DNA from: Paenibacillus silvestris
GTDB taxonomy: Bacteria; Bacillota; Bacilli; Paenibacillales; NBRC-103111
DNA length: 64,000 nt
Direction: 5' to 3'
Assembly (NCBI RefSeq): GCF_009882985.1
Contig: NZ_WTUZ01000039.1
Location: forward strand, 604,129-668,128
How positions within the stretch are numbered: position 1 is the stretch's first letter; each line of letters starts with the position of its first letter. This document shows positions 51,440 to 59,512 of this stretch, one piece after another. Made by a program: the position numbers and the translations under genes. Under the pieces are notes generated by a model. The model saw nothing but the letters and a program-made list of their open reading frames with translations. It did not search any database and was not told the origin of the DNA.

Positions 51440-51985
51440 GTGAAGTATGAATTTCCGGGTGCTTTGCTGAATCAAAAGATTATTTTATCAAGGGATTGCC
51501 TTATTGGAGAGGCTAATTGTGTTCTGATTTTTGCTTTTTTTCAAGGTAAATTGATTCTTGTTAGACATAACTGCCGGGGGTGGGAGCTGCCTGGAGGAAA
51601 AAGAGAGAGGGGCGAGACAATTCTTCAAACAGTTCGAAGGGAGATGCAGGAAGAGGCTGGCGGAGAGCTCGATGCGATTGAGAAAGTTGGACAATATCTA
51701 ATTTTTGAAAATGAGAATCTCGTGTTTGTGAAAAATATTTATATTTCCACGGTCAGTGTTCTTAGAGATCTTCCGGACGGTTTTGAAACAAATGGTATCA
51801 TGTTAGTAGATGATATTCCGAAGCAAGTTGAGATTATGAATGACAGCACTTTTAGTCCTTATATGAAAGATAATGTTTACAAGATCGTTTCCGAATGGAT
51901 TAAGGATCATCGATTTATTGGTGATAGTTACAAGGCTTGTCCTGAATGCTATGAAATAAATTATGAAGTAGACAAAACGAAATAA
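51440..51985 (+). CDS. NUDIX hydrolase family protein
   Basis: About 181 residues. The Nudix box G-x5-E-x7-R-E-x-x-E-E-x-G is present as G-K-R-E-R-G-E followed by R-R-E-M-Q-E-E-A-G. Its last hydrophobic position is Gly, a small departure. The C-terminus carries C-P-E-C, which might bind metal. The start is unclear: GTG 51440 follows GTTGGTGGG, and TTG 51428 is an alternative with no site ahead of it. It stands alone between the glyA terminator and the B12 riboswitch. The substrate (a nucleoside-diphosphate derivative) is unknown. Confidence 0.8.
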   Translation: MKYEFPGALLNQKIILSRDCLIGEANCVLIFAFFQGKLILVRHNCRGWELPGGKRERGETILQTVRREMQEEAGGELDAIEKVGQYLIFENENLVFVKNIYISTVSVLRDLPDGFETNGIMLVDDIPKQVEIMNDSTFSPYMKDNVYKIVSEWIKDHRFIGDSYKACPECYEINYEVDKTK

Positions 51986-52019
51986 ACGATATAACATTAG
52001 CGATGACAAAAGATAATAT

Positions 52020-52210
52020 GCTAAATAAGGGTGCAAGTATACGATTTGGATGCTTGCTTAAAAGGGAAGTTCGGTACAAGCCGACGCGGTCCCACCACTG
52101 TAATTGCCGAGTAACTCTTTCATATGCCACTGACTTGTTCACGAGATTGGGAAGGCGAAAGAGAAGCGATGACGCATGAGCCAGGAGACCTGCCTTTATT
52201 TATAGTAGGT
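52020..52210 (+). ncRNA. Cobalamin (B12) riboswitch
   Basis: The B12 box AGCCAGGAGACCTGCC is at 52179-52194. Upstream are the conserved elements AAAGGGAA (~52060), GCGGTCCCACCACTGT (~52085-52101) and the peripheral hairpin GTGCAAG...TGCTTGC. A terminator hairpin follows at 52309-52339. In this arrangement B12 binding promotes termination, so the downstream operon is expressed when B12 is scarce. Boundaries are approximate. Confidence 0.92.
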
Positions 52211-52308
52211 TACTAATTCTTTGGGGGTGGGAATTAGCAACAATAGATTATGCCACGGCATAATTCTTACTATTACAACATGTTATTCGTGCGAACGTAT
52301 GGATGTAC

Positions 52309-52339
52309 AGCCACCCTAGTTTTTTAGGGTGGCTTTTTT
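52309..52339 (+). terminator. Terminator of the B12 riboswitch
   Basis: AGCCACCCTA pairs perfectly with TAGGGTGGCT around a T-rich loop, followed by TTTTT. It lies about 115 nt after the B12 box and about 190 nt before the first gene. Confidence 0.9.
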
Positions 52340-52462
52340 GCGCTGTTGTCCAAATTTGGTAGGAAAGAGGAATGACAAAGTGACAAGAGAAATGGCGATT
52401 GTCGTTGCTATGAGAGCTTATAAAAAAAGATAGTATGGAATTATAGGCTTGCAGAGCGCAGG

Positions 52463-52494
52463 GAGAAGGAGCAGAATAATTTCTGCTCCTTCTC
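52463..52494 (+). promoter_or_regulatory. Second perfect hairpin in the B12 leader
   Basis: GAGAAGGAGCAGAA pairs perfectly (14 bp) with TTCTGCTCCTTCTC around TAAT, followed by TAATATG, not a T run. It lies 19 nt before the TGGAGGG ribosome binding site of the first gene. It could stabilise the mRNA or set translation. Confidence 0.6.
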
Positions 52495-52526
52495 TAATAT
52501 GTATGATGAGTAATGGAGGGATATAA

Positions 52527-54173
52527 GTGAGAACTTTGAAAAAGCTTTCAGCACTACTTCTTATTCTTTGTCTTTATTTAACCAGTTCGATTCAAGTTTT
52601 TGCAACAGCGGATAAAACTGAAATTTCGCAGGCTATTTCCAACACTGCGTCCTATCTTACCAAAACCGTTTCAGAACCGGAGGTTGGCTCAATAGGCGGA
52701 GAATGGGCAATTATAGGGCTTGCTCGATCAGGATATTCAACGCCGCAGAGTTATTATGATAATTACTACAAGGTCGTAGAAAAGTATGTTAAGGAGCTTG
52801 GCGGCGTTTTGCATGACAAGAAATACACGGAGTATTCGAGAGTGATTATAGCATTAACCGCTATCGGCAAAGATCCTTCAAATGTAGCGGGCTATAACCT
52901 GTTAGAGCCTTTAGCGGATTTCGATAAAACGATATGGCAGGGCATTAACGGGCCGATTTTCGCCCTTATTGCCTTGGATTCAGGTAAATATAAGTTGCCT
53001 ATGAACAAGAACGCGAAAACCCAGGCGACTAGGGAAATGTATATCGATGAAATTCTGGCAAGGCAGCTCGCAGACGGGGGATTTGCTTTATCTGGCAACA
53101 AAGCTGACCCTGATGTTACGGGTATGGCTTTGCAAGCTCTCGCTAAGTATCAGAATAGGGATAACGTGAAAACAGCAACAGTTAAGGCTATTGAAACACT
53201 GTCCAAACTGCAGAATAGCTCAGGGGGCTATGCTAGCTGGGGGACTGAAAATTTGGAAAGCACGGCGCAAGTTCTCATGGCTTTATGTGAGCTTGGTATC
53301 GATCCGGAAGACCCTAGATTTACTAAAAGTGGTCACAATCTTATCGACACCTTGTTAAGTTATTATCGAGAAGGACAGGGATTTCTGCATACGGCTGACG
53401 GCAGCGGTGAAAATCTGATGTCTACGGAGCAGGCATTTTATACGTTGGTCAACGTACAAAGGGTAGATGCAGGGAAAACTAGTCTCTACAACATGGCAGA
53501 TGTGAAAAAGGGGTCCCAGACGAATCCGGGCAACGAAACCACGACGCCGGAAAACGGAGGATTACCGAATAAAAATAAAGATGTTAAACCAAGCGTCATC
53601 CTTAGTCCTGGCGGAACTTTTGCTGATATTCAAGGGCATGTTAATCAGAAGTCTATAGAAGCTATGGCTGCCAGAAATATTCTTAACGGCATATCTGACA
53701 CCCAATTTGCACCGGATCGAACAATGACAAGAGCTGAATTTGCTGCCATTGTAACCAGAAGTTTAGGCCTGGCACCCAAGGCAGCGGATGTTTTCAAAGA
53801 TGTCTCTGCAGGAAGCTGGTATGCACCCTATGTAGGCACGGCTTACAGCTATAACCTCATCCAAGGAACATCAGCGGATACATTTACTCCTGAACAAACG
53901 ATTACCCGGCAGGAAGCTGCTGTGATGGTTGCCCGTGCAGCCAAACTCAGTGGCATGGATACGAATGTACAGGACATCGAAATACGGGATATGCTTGCTC
54001 AGTTTACGGACTACACGAAAACGGCAGAATGGGCAAGAGCAAGTCTAGCTTTTTCTTACAAAGCACATATTTTATCGCAAGAAATGATAGAGATCCTACC
54101 TGAAGCGGCTGTAACGCGCAGTGAAGTATCTGAAATGCTATACCATCTATTGATGGGATCTAAACTTTTGTGA
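52527..54173 (+). CDS. Secreted alpha/alpha-barrel protein with three SLH domains (transcobalamin alpha-domain-like)
   Basis: 548 residues. A signal peptide (cleavage near V-F-A, ~residue 26) is followed by an alpha/alpha toroid to about 325 of the prenyltransferase/squalene-cyclase type: G-G-E-W-A-I-I-G-L-A-R, L-A-D-G-G-F-A-L, D-V-T-G-M-A-L-Q-A-L-A and S-S-G-G-Y-A-S-W. This fold is also that of the alpha domain of intrinsic factor and transcobalamin. An N/T/G/P linker leads to three SLH domains (~363-410, 412-465, 480-540: F-A-D-I, F-K-D-V, F-T-D-Y with T-R-A-E/T-R-Q-E/T-R-S-E), which anchor proteins to secondary cell-wall polymer. GTG 52527 follows TGGAGGG. It lies 13 nt before the DUF4430 gene under B12-riboswitch control. 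Cobalamin capture at the cell surface is inferred from fold plus context. Confidence 0.8.
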   Translation: MRTLKKLSALLLILCLYLTSSIQVFATADKTEISQAISNTASYLTKTVSEPEVGSIGGEWAIIGLARSGYSTPQSYYDNYYKVVEKYVKELGGVLHDKKYTEYSRVIIALTAIGKDPSNVAGYNLLEPLADFDKTIWQGINGPIFALIALDSGKYKLPMNKNAKTQATREMYIDEILARQLADGGFALSGNKADPDVTGMALQALAKYQNRDNVKTATVKAIETLSKLQNSSGGYASWGTENLESTAQVLMALCELGIDPEDPRFTKSGHNLIDTLLSYYREGQGFLHTADGSGENLMSTEQAFYTLVNVQRVDAGKTSLYNMADVKKGSQTNPGNETTTPENGGLPNKNKDVKPSVILSPGGTFADIQGHVNQKSIEAMAARNILNGISDTQFAPDRTMTRAEFAAIVTRSLGLAPKAADVFKDVSAGSWYAPYVGTAYSYNLIQGTSADTFTPEQTITRQEAAVMVARAAKLSGMDTNVQDIEIRDMLAQFTDYTKTAEWARASLAFSYKAHILSQEMIEILPEAAVTRSEVSEMLYHLLMGSKLL

Positions 54174-54186
54174 AACAGGTGATCGA

Positions 54187-55122
54187 ATGAAAATAACGAA
54201 AACGAAATTAGTTTCGGCCATCGTTATCGTGGTTGCGCTCGTAACCAGTTACCTGTTTATGGGACCGCAACCGAGCAACTCTGGGAAACTGCCTGCACGT
54301 ACGGCGGAAGCTTCTCTTCAACCGGAGAAACAGCAGGAATCTCAGGTAGCAGTTGAAGTGGGGAATCAGGCGGGCCAGCAGCCTGATTCTTCTCAAGCAG
54401 AACCTTCAGCAGACCCGTCAACCAAGGATCAGCCGGTAAGTACGATGAAGCCGCCAGACGCAGCGTCTACGCAAACGCCGTCACCAGCAAAGGCAGAGGC
54501 TGTACCTGCTAAAGAGAGCGATAAAGATTCTATAAAAGAAACACCATCAGCTTCTGCTAGTCAATCTGCTGCCAGCCAACCTGCTGTTAAGCAAGAGATT
54601 GACCCTAAGACAGGGAAAGATAAATACTTAACAGAACCAGTTCCGTCTGGTAAACCTCTGCCTGTTGAGCCACAGAACATCAAAATTTCTGACAAGGCAA
54701 TGACAGCCACGATGTCCGTTACTTGCTTGACTATTTTGGATAACATGAAACTGCTGGATAAGGAAAAGGTGGAATTGGTTCCGAAGGATGGGGTCATCTT
54801 TCCAGCCACGAAGGTAACTTTCTATGAAGGCGAATCTGTATTTAATGTGCTGCAAAGGGAAATGAAAAAGCATAAAATTCATATGGAGTTTGTGAATACC
54901 CCCATCTACAATTCCGCCTATATCGAAGGGATCAACAATCTCTATGAATTTGATGTCGGAGAACTCTCAGGTTGGATGTTTAAGGTCAATGGCTGGTTTC
55001 CCAATTATGGAAGCAGTCGGTATCAGTTGAAAGAAGGCGACGTCATTGAATGGGTCTATACCTGTGATTTAGGACGTGATGTTGGCGACACCTATAATGC
55101 TTTAGGAGCAACAAAACAATGA
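54187..55122 (+). CDS. Membrane-tethered DUF4430 protein (transcobalamin beta-domain-like)
   Basis: 311 residues. One N-terminal helix (~8-26) without a lipobox suggests an uncleaved membrane anchor. A long P/S/Q/E/A-rich linker (~30-160) could span the wall. The C-terminal domain (~165-305) has the DUF4430 pattern: G-E-S-V-F-N-V-L, G-I-N-N-L-Y-E-F, S-G-W-M-F-K-V-N-G-W-F and L-K-E-G-D-V-I-E-W-V-Y-T. DUF4430 is the family of the cobalamin-contacting beta domain of intrinsic factor/transcobalamin, though the domain occurs more widely. Its stop overlaps the EcfT start as ATGA. With the SLH protein upstream it could form a two-part B12 trap feeding the ECF transporter. Confidence 0.8.
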   Translation: MKITKTKLVSAIVIVVALVTSYLFMGPQPSNSGKLPARTAEASLQPEKQQESQVAVEVGNQAGQQPDSSQAEPSADPSTKDQPVSTMKPPDAASTQTPSPAKAEAVPAKESDKDSIKETPSASASQSAASQPAVKQEIDPKTGKDKYLTEPVPSGKPLPVEPQNIKISDKAMTATMSVTCLTILDNMKLLDKEKVELVPKDGVIFPATKVTFYEGESVFNVLQREMKKHKIHMEFVNTPIYNSAYIEGINNLYEFDVGELSGWMFKVNGWFPNYGSSRYQLKEGDVIEWVYTCDLGRDVGDTYNALGATKQ

Positions 55123-56009
55123 AAGATGTTTTCTCAAGCTATCATCCTCTTGTTAACTTCCTTTATTTTGTGATGGTCGTTGGTTGTTCGATGTTTTTCT
55201 TGCATCCAGCCTGCTTGCTAATTTCACTTTTTTTCTCCTTTGCCTACTCCATCTACTTAAACGGGAAGAGGGCGATTCGGTTTAATTTTCTGGTTATGCT
55301 GCCAATGTTGATTGTAACGGCTCTTATCAACCCTGCGTTTAATCACGAAGGCGTAACGATTCTAACTTATTTGGACAACGGGAATCCGCTTACGTTGGAA
55401 TCTATTACGTTTGGCGCGGCTTCGGCTACTATGCTGATAACGGTCATTAGTTGGTTTTCTTGTTACAATGCTGTGATGACATCCGATAAGTTCATCTATC
55501 TGTTTGGCAAACTCATCCCGGCTTTGTCATTAATTTTTTCGATGGTGCTGCGATTTGTACCGACATTCAAAGAGCAATTCCAAAGGGTTTCGGATGCACA
55601 AAAATGTATTGGCAGAGATATTTCCAATGGCAGTGTGATTTCGCGTGTCAGGCATGGCATCCGAATCATGTCGATCATGATAACCTGGGTACTTGAAAAT
55701 GCCATTGAAACATCGGATTCCATGAGAAGCCGCGGATACGGCCTGAAGGGAAGAACGGCTTATTCCAACTATACATTTGACCGGCGTGATCAGTGGGCTC
55801 TTGGTGCTTTAATCATTGTAGGAGGTTATGTTTTGATAAGTTCATTACGCGGAGCCTTGTATTTCAGATATTATCCGTCGATGAAAGGTCATGAAACTTC
55901 CATTTTTATGATTAGTTCCCTATGCTGTTATGCCTTAATGTGTGCAATTCCTTTAATTATGAATGTATGGGAGGATAGGAAGTGGAAGCTTTTGCAATCG
56001 AAAATTTAA
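55119..56009 (+). CDS. ecfT: ECF transporter membrane component EcfT
   Basis: 296 residues with about five to six helices of the CbiQ/EcfT family. The coupling-helix motif is S-M-R-S-R-G-Y-G, preceded by F-V-P-T-F-K-E-Q-F and D-A-Q-K-C-I-G-R-D. The start overlaps the preceding stop (ATGA) and the end overlaps the next gene by 28 nt. EcfT couples the two ATPases to the substrate-binding S component. Confidence 0.92.
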   Translation: MKDVFSSYHPLVNFLYFVMVVGCSMFFLHPACLLISLFFSFAYSIYLNGKRAIRFNFLVMLPMLIVTALINPAFNHEGVTILTYLDNGNPLTLESITFGAASATMLITVISWFSCYNAVMTSDKFIYLFGKLIPALSLIFSMVLRFVPTFKEQFQRVSDAQKCIGRDISNGSVISRVRHGIRIMSIMITWVLENAIETSDSMRSRGYGLKGRTAYSNYTFDRRDQWALGALIIVGGYVLISSLRGALYFRYYPSMKGHETSIFMISSLCCYALMCAIPLIMNVWEDRKWKLLQSKI

Positions 56010-58462
56010 CATTTTCTTATCCTAGTAGCGATAAATTTGCACTGGACAACATCTCTTTAACGATTGAACAAGGTGAATTTATTACCTTATGCGGGAAGTC
56101 AGGCTGTGGGAAATCGACACTGCTGCGCCATTTTAAAACGATGCTAGCGCCTCATGGCAAAAGGAGCGGCATGCTCCGTTTCGAAGGTGTTGATCTTGGC
56201 ATGGTCGATACAAGAACACAATCCTCTCAGATCGGCTTCGTATTCCAGTCACCGGATAATCAGATTGTTACCGATAAAGTGTGGCATGAGCTGGCCTTCG
56301 GGCTAGAAAGTTTAGGATACAGTACGCCTGCCATCAGGCTGAAGGTTTCTGAGATCGCTAACTTTTTCGGCATGCAAACCTGGTTTCATAAGTCCGTCTC
56401 AGAGCTTTCGGGTGGTCAAAAGCAACTTTTAAACTTGGCCTCCGTGATGGTCATGCAGCCTTCGGTTTTAATTTTGGACGAACCAACGAGTCAACTTGAT
56501 CCTATTGCTTCATCTGATTTTCTGAATACACTAGTGAAGGTCAATAGAGAGCTAGGAACAACGATCATCATTTCCGAGCATCGCTTGGAGGAACTTCTGC
56601 CTGTTTCTGACAAGGTAGCCATTTTGGACAACGGCAAAGTAATTACCTTTGATACACCCAGGAATGTGGGCAAAGTACTGAATGATACGATGGATGCGAT
56701 GTTCTTCGCGATGCCTGCGCCAATGAGAATTTATTCTCATATCCCTAATCATTTGGAGTGTCCAATTACGGTTCGGGAAGGCAGGAAATGGTTGGATGAG
56801 CTAGCACAGACTACTCATATCCTTACAACTACGCCGGAAAAGAAGCAAACGAATCAAACGGGTGAAGTCGCAGTTGAGCTGAGGGAAACTTGGTTTAGGT
56901 ATGAAAAAGCAGCTGCTGATATCGTAAAAGGTTTGTCCGTATCCGTTCGTTCAGGTGAAATATATGCCATTCTAGGGGGGAACGGTGCCGGCAAAACGAC
57001 CGCATTATCTCTCATTTCAGGCTTGAAAAAGCCATACAGGGGAGAAGTTAGACTAGGTGGCAGAAAGATTCAAGATCTATCTGACAATGAGAAATACGGT
57101 GGCTTGCTTGGGGTACTTCCGCAAAATCCACAAACGCTTTTTGTAAGTAAAACGGTAGAAGCGGATCTTCGAGAAATGTTTGTTGGCAGAAATATCGACA
57201 AAGCGGTTTTGCAAGAGAAAATAAAGCAAGTGACTGAACTTTGTGAGCTTGGGGATCTATTACAAAGCCATCCCTATGACTTGTCCGGAGGCGAACAGCA
57301 GAGAGCTGCGCTTGCGAAGATTTTACTTCTTGAGCCTAAGATCCTGCTGTTGGATGAGCCTACTAAGGGGCTGGACAACCACTTCAAGCTCAAGCTGGGA
57401 GAGATTCTTCAGAGCCTCAAGCTCGCAGGAACGGCCATCATTATGGTGAGCCACGATGTGGAGTTTTGTGCTTCCTTTGCGGATAAATGTGCGATGTTTT
57501 TTGATGGCAAGATTGTATCAGAAGGAACGCCACAGGAATTTTTCACTATCAATAGCTTCTACACAACGGCCGCAAGCCGAATGGCCAGGCATTTGATTCC
57601 CAGTGCGGTTACGACGGAGGATGTGATTCGGGCTCTTGGTGGAACTGTGCCACAGATGCCTATTAGAACCAGGAAAGTACCGGAGTCACTGCTTATTACT
57701 AAGAAAGAAACATCCTCCCAAGAAATTAATGAAACGGATCAAACGCCAGTTGATAAAAGGAAGCTATCACAAAGAACGATCGTCGCATCTTTTATAATTT
57801 TGCTAATCATACCGTTAACCATATGGTTTGGTATTTATTATTTGAATGATCGGAAGTACTATTTTATTAGCTTACTGGTTATCCTTGAAACCATGCTGCC
57901 GTTCGTGATGTTATTTGAATCTAGAAAACCCCAAGCGAGAGAACTGATCGTAATTGCTGTCTTATGTGCAATAGCAGTGGCCGGAAGAGCGGCGTTTTTT
58001 ATGGTTCCCCAGTTTAAACCCGTGGTTGCGATGGTGATTATTGCTGGTGTGTGTTTAGGAGCAGAAGCGGGCTTTCTTGTTGGTGTTGTTACTGGGTTCG
58101 TTTCCAATTTTTTCTTTGGACAAGGTCCGTGGACGCCATGGCAGATGTTCGCCTTCGGTATCATCGGCTTTCTGGCTGGCTTGCTATTTAAGAAAGGTAT
58201 TCTAAGGAGAAATAAGGTAGCGCTATGCATTTTCGGAGGGTTAACTACATTTTTCATCTACGGAGGTCTTCTGAACCCAGCTTCTGTGCTCATGTCCCCT
58301 TTACAGCCAACCAAAGAAATGTTTTTGCTAGCCTATCTGCAAGGATTCCCCTTTGATCTCATACATGCTGTTTCTACGGTAATTTTCTTGTATTTCATTG
58401 CGAAACCTATGTTATCCAAGCTTGATCGAATAAAGTTAAAATACGGCCTAATTGAATCCTAG
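55982..58462 (+). CDS. ECF transporter A-A'-S fusion protein
   Basis: 826 residues. First ATPase (~1-240): Walker A G-K-S-G-C-G-K-S-T at 38-46, signature L-S-G-G-Q-K-Q near 141, Walker B L-I-L-D-E-P-T-S near 164. Second ATPase (~285-520): Walker A G-G-N-G-A-G-K-T-T, signature L-S-G-G-E-Q-Q, Walker B L-L-L-D-E-P-T-K. A linker leads to six or seven helices (~596-815), the S component, with G-R-A-A-F-F-M-V-P-Q-F-K-P and F-F-G-Q-G-P-W-T-P-W-Q-M-F-A. That pattern resembles S components associated with cobalamin uptake (CbrT-like). Most ECF systems encode these three parts separately. The GTG start lies inside ecfT. The riboswitch makes cobalamin the likely substrate. Confidence 0.87.
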   Translation: MEAFAIENLTFSYPSSDKFALDNISLTIEQGEFITLCGKSGCGKSTLLRHFKTMLAPHGKRSGMLRFEGVDLGMVDTRTQSSQIGFVFQSPDNQIVTDKVWHELAFGLESLGYSTPAIRLKVSEIANFFGMQTWFHKSVSELSGGQKQLLNLASVMVMQPSVLILDEPTSQLDPIASSDFLNTLVKVNRELGTTIIISEHRLEELLPVSDKVAILDNGKVITFDTPRNVGKVLNDTMDAMFFAMPAPMRIYSHIPNHLECPITVREGRKWLDELAQTTHILTTTPEKKQTNQTGEVAVELRETWFRYEKAAADIVKGLSVSVRSGEIYAILGGNGAGKTTALSLISGLKKPYRGEVRLGGRKIQDLSDNEKYGGLLGVLPQNPQTLFVSKTVEADLREMFVGRNIDKAVLQEKIKQVTELCELGDLLQSHPYDLSGGEQQRAALAKILLLEPKILLLDEPTKGLDNHFKLKLGEILQSLKLAGTAIIMVSHDVEFCASFADKCAMFFDGKIVSEGTPQEFFTINSFYTTAASRMARHLIPSAVTTEDVIRALGGTVPQMPIRTRKVPESLLITKKETSSQEINETDQTPVDKRKLSQRTIVASFIILLIIPLTIWFGIYYLNDRKYYFISLLVILETMLPFVMLFESRKPQARELIVIAVLCAIAVAGRAAFFMVPQFKPVVAMVIIAGVCLGAEAGFLVGVVTGFVSNFFFGQGPWTPWQMFAFGIIGFLAGLLFKKGILRRNKVALCIFGGLTTFFIYGGLLNPASVLMSPLQPTKEMFLLAYLQGFPFDLIHAVSTVIFLYFIAKPMLSKLDRIKLKYGLIES

Positions 58463-58472
58463 GGGGATAGCG

Positions 58473-59378
58473 ATGACAACTCTGCAACAATTAAAATATG
58501 TAATTGAAGTAGCGAACCGCAGATCCATTAATGAAGCTGCCAAAAGGTTGTTTATTACGCAGCCCAGCCTATCCAATGCGATCAAGGATCTAGAAGAAGA
58601 AATACAAATCTCCATATTTGAAAGATCCAATAAAGGCATAACACTTTCCAAAGAAGGTGTTGAGTTCTTAAGCTACGCGCGGCAAGTTGTCGAACAGGCT
58701 GAATTATTGGAAAGTCGGTACTTGAATGCGAAGCCATCTCCGCAGCATTTCTCCGTTTCCACCCAGCATTACGCTTTTGCGGTAAACGCTTTTGTCAGCT
58801 TGGTCCAAGAATTTGGATTAGACGAATATGAATTTGCGCTGCGTGAAACCAAAACATATGAAATCATCGAGGATGTCAAAACGCTGCGAAGCGAAATCGG
58901 TATTTTATATTTGAATGAGTTTAATGAAAAAGTGATCAATAAGATGCTTAAAGCCGCCAATTTGCAATTCAACAGCTTGTTTAAGGCGAACCCACATGTA
59001 TTTATTAGTATCAAAAATCCATTGGCCCATCAGTCGATGGTCACCATCGAGCAGCTTCAGGAATATCCTTACCTGTCTTTTGATCAAGGGGAGTATAATT
59101 CCTTTCATTTTTCAGAGGAAATTCTGAGTACGATCTCCCATAAGAAAAGCATACGAGTGACGGATCGCGCTACGCTCTTCAATTTATTAATTGGACTGAA
59201 TGGCTATACGATTTCAACGGGTGTCTTGAACGCCGATTTGAACGGTAACGAGATCATTCCTGTTCCATTAGATTGCGAGGAAACCATTCATGTGGGGTGG
59301 ATTTCTCATAAAAATACGATGTTAACGAAGTTAGGCGCAGCTTATGTTGAAGCTCTAAAGGTGGCGATTTCCAAGTAA
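58473..59378 (+). CDS. LysR-family regulator (MetR/CysR-like) in the B12 operon
   Basis: 301 residues. N-terminal helix-turn-helix: L-Q-Q-L-K-Y-V-I-E-V-A, S-I-N-E-A-A-K-R-L-F-I-T-Q-P-S-L-S-N-A-I. The C-terminal ligand-binding domain covers ~90-295. The opening resembles the MetR/CysR-type regulators of Gram-positive bacteria. ATG 58473 follows AGGGGGAT, only 10 nt after the ECF gene's stop, so it is the last gene of the riboswitch operon. metE begins about 135 nt downstream. LysR-type sites at the expected -65 position precede both metE and glyA. I infer that it activates these genes when B12 is low; the ligand (homocysteine in classical MetR) is not known here. Confidence 0.88.
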   Translation: MTTLQQLKYVIEVANRRSINEAAKRLFITQPSLSNAIKDLEEEIQISIFERSNKGITLSKEGVEFLSYARQVVEQAELLESRYLNAKPSPQHFSVSTQHYAFAVNAFVSLVQEFGLDEYEFALRETKTYEIIEDVKTLRSEIGILYLNEFNEKVINKMLKAANLQFNSLFKANPHVFISIKNPLAHQSMVTIEQLQEYPYLSFDQGEYNSFHFSEEILSTISHKKSIRVTDRATLFNLLIGLNGYTISTGVLNADLNGNEIIPVPLDCEETIHVGWISHKNTMLTKLGAAYVEALKVAISK

Positions 59379-59426
59379 TGCCATGCACCTTCCAAGCACT
59401 GTTCGAAAGGAACGTTATAGCCCCAA

Positions 59427-59444
59427 ACTATAGCTAGATATATG
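59427..59444 (+). promoter_or_regulatory. LysR-type operator candidate upstream of metE
   Basis: AACTATAGCTAGATATATG shares the CTAG centre and arms with the perfect palindrome upstream of glyA. The similarity continues through ATTACT(T/C) and TAT to TATAACAAATTG over about 80 bp. The centre lies 52.5 bp before the -10 (59488-59493), the same as at glyA. Confidence 0.6.
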
Positions 59445-59464
59445 TTATTCGAATTACTTTATAT

Positions 59465-59493
59465 CTATCAATTTGTGTTAATTTTTATATAAC
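59465..59493 (+). promoter_or_regulatory. Candidate activator-dependent promoter of metE
   Basis: -10 TATAAC (59488-59493) with a weak -35 position (CTATCA, 59465-59470), 17 bp apart, matching the glyA layout. No S-box or T-box features are visible in the short leader. Confidence 0.45.
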
Positions 59494-59512
59494 AAATTGA
59501 AGAGGGGTTTGA

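Noticed and set aside
59395..59416. GTTCGAAAGGAAC as a terminator after the LysR gene
   Set aside because: The possible stem is about 4 bp with no T run, so read-through into metE cannot be excluded.
59380..59512. SAM (S-box) or T-box riboswitch before metE
   Set aside because: The 134-bp gap is too short, and I see neither the S-box core nor the T-box sequence; the region matches the glyA upstream block instead.
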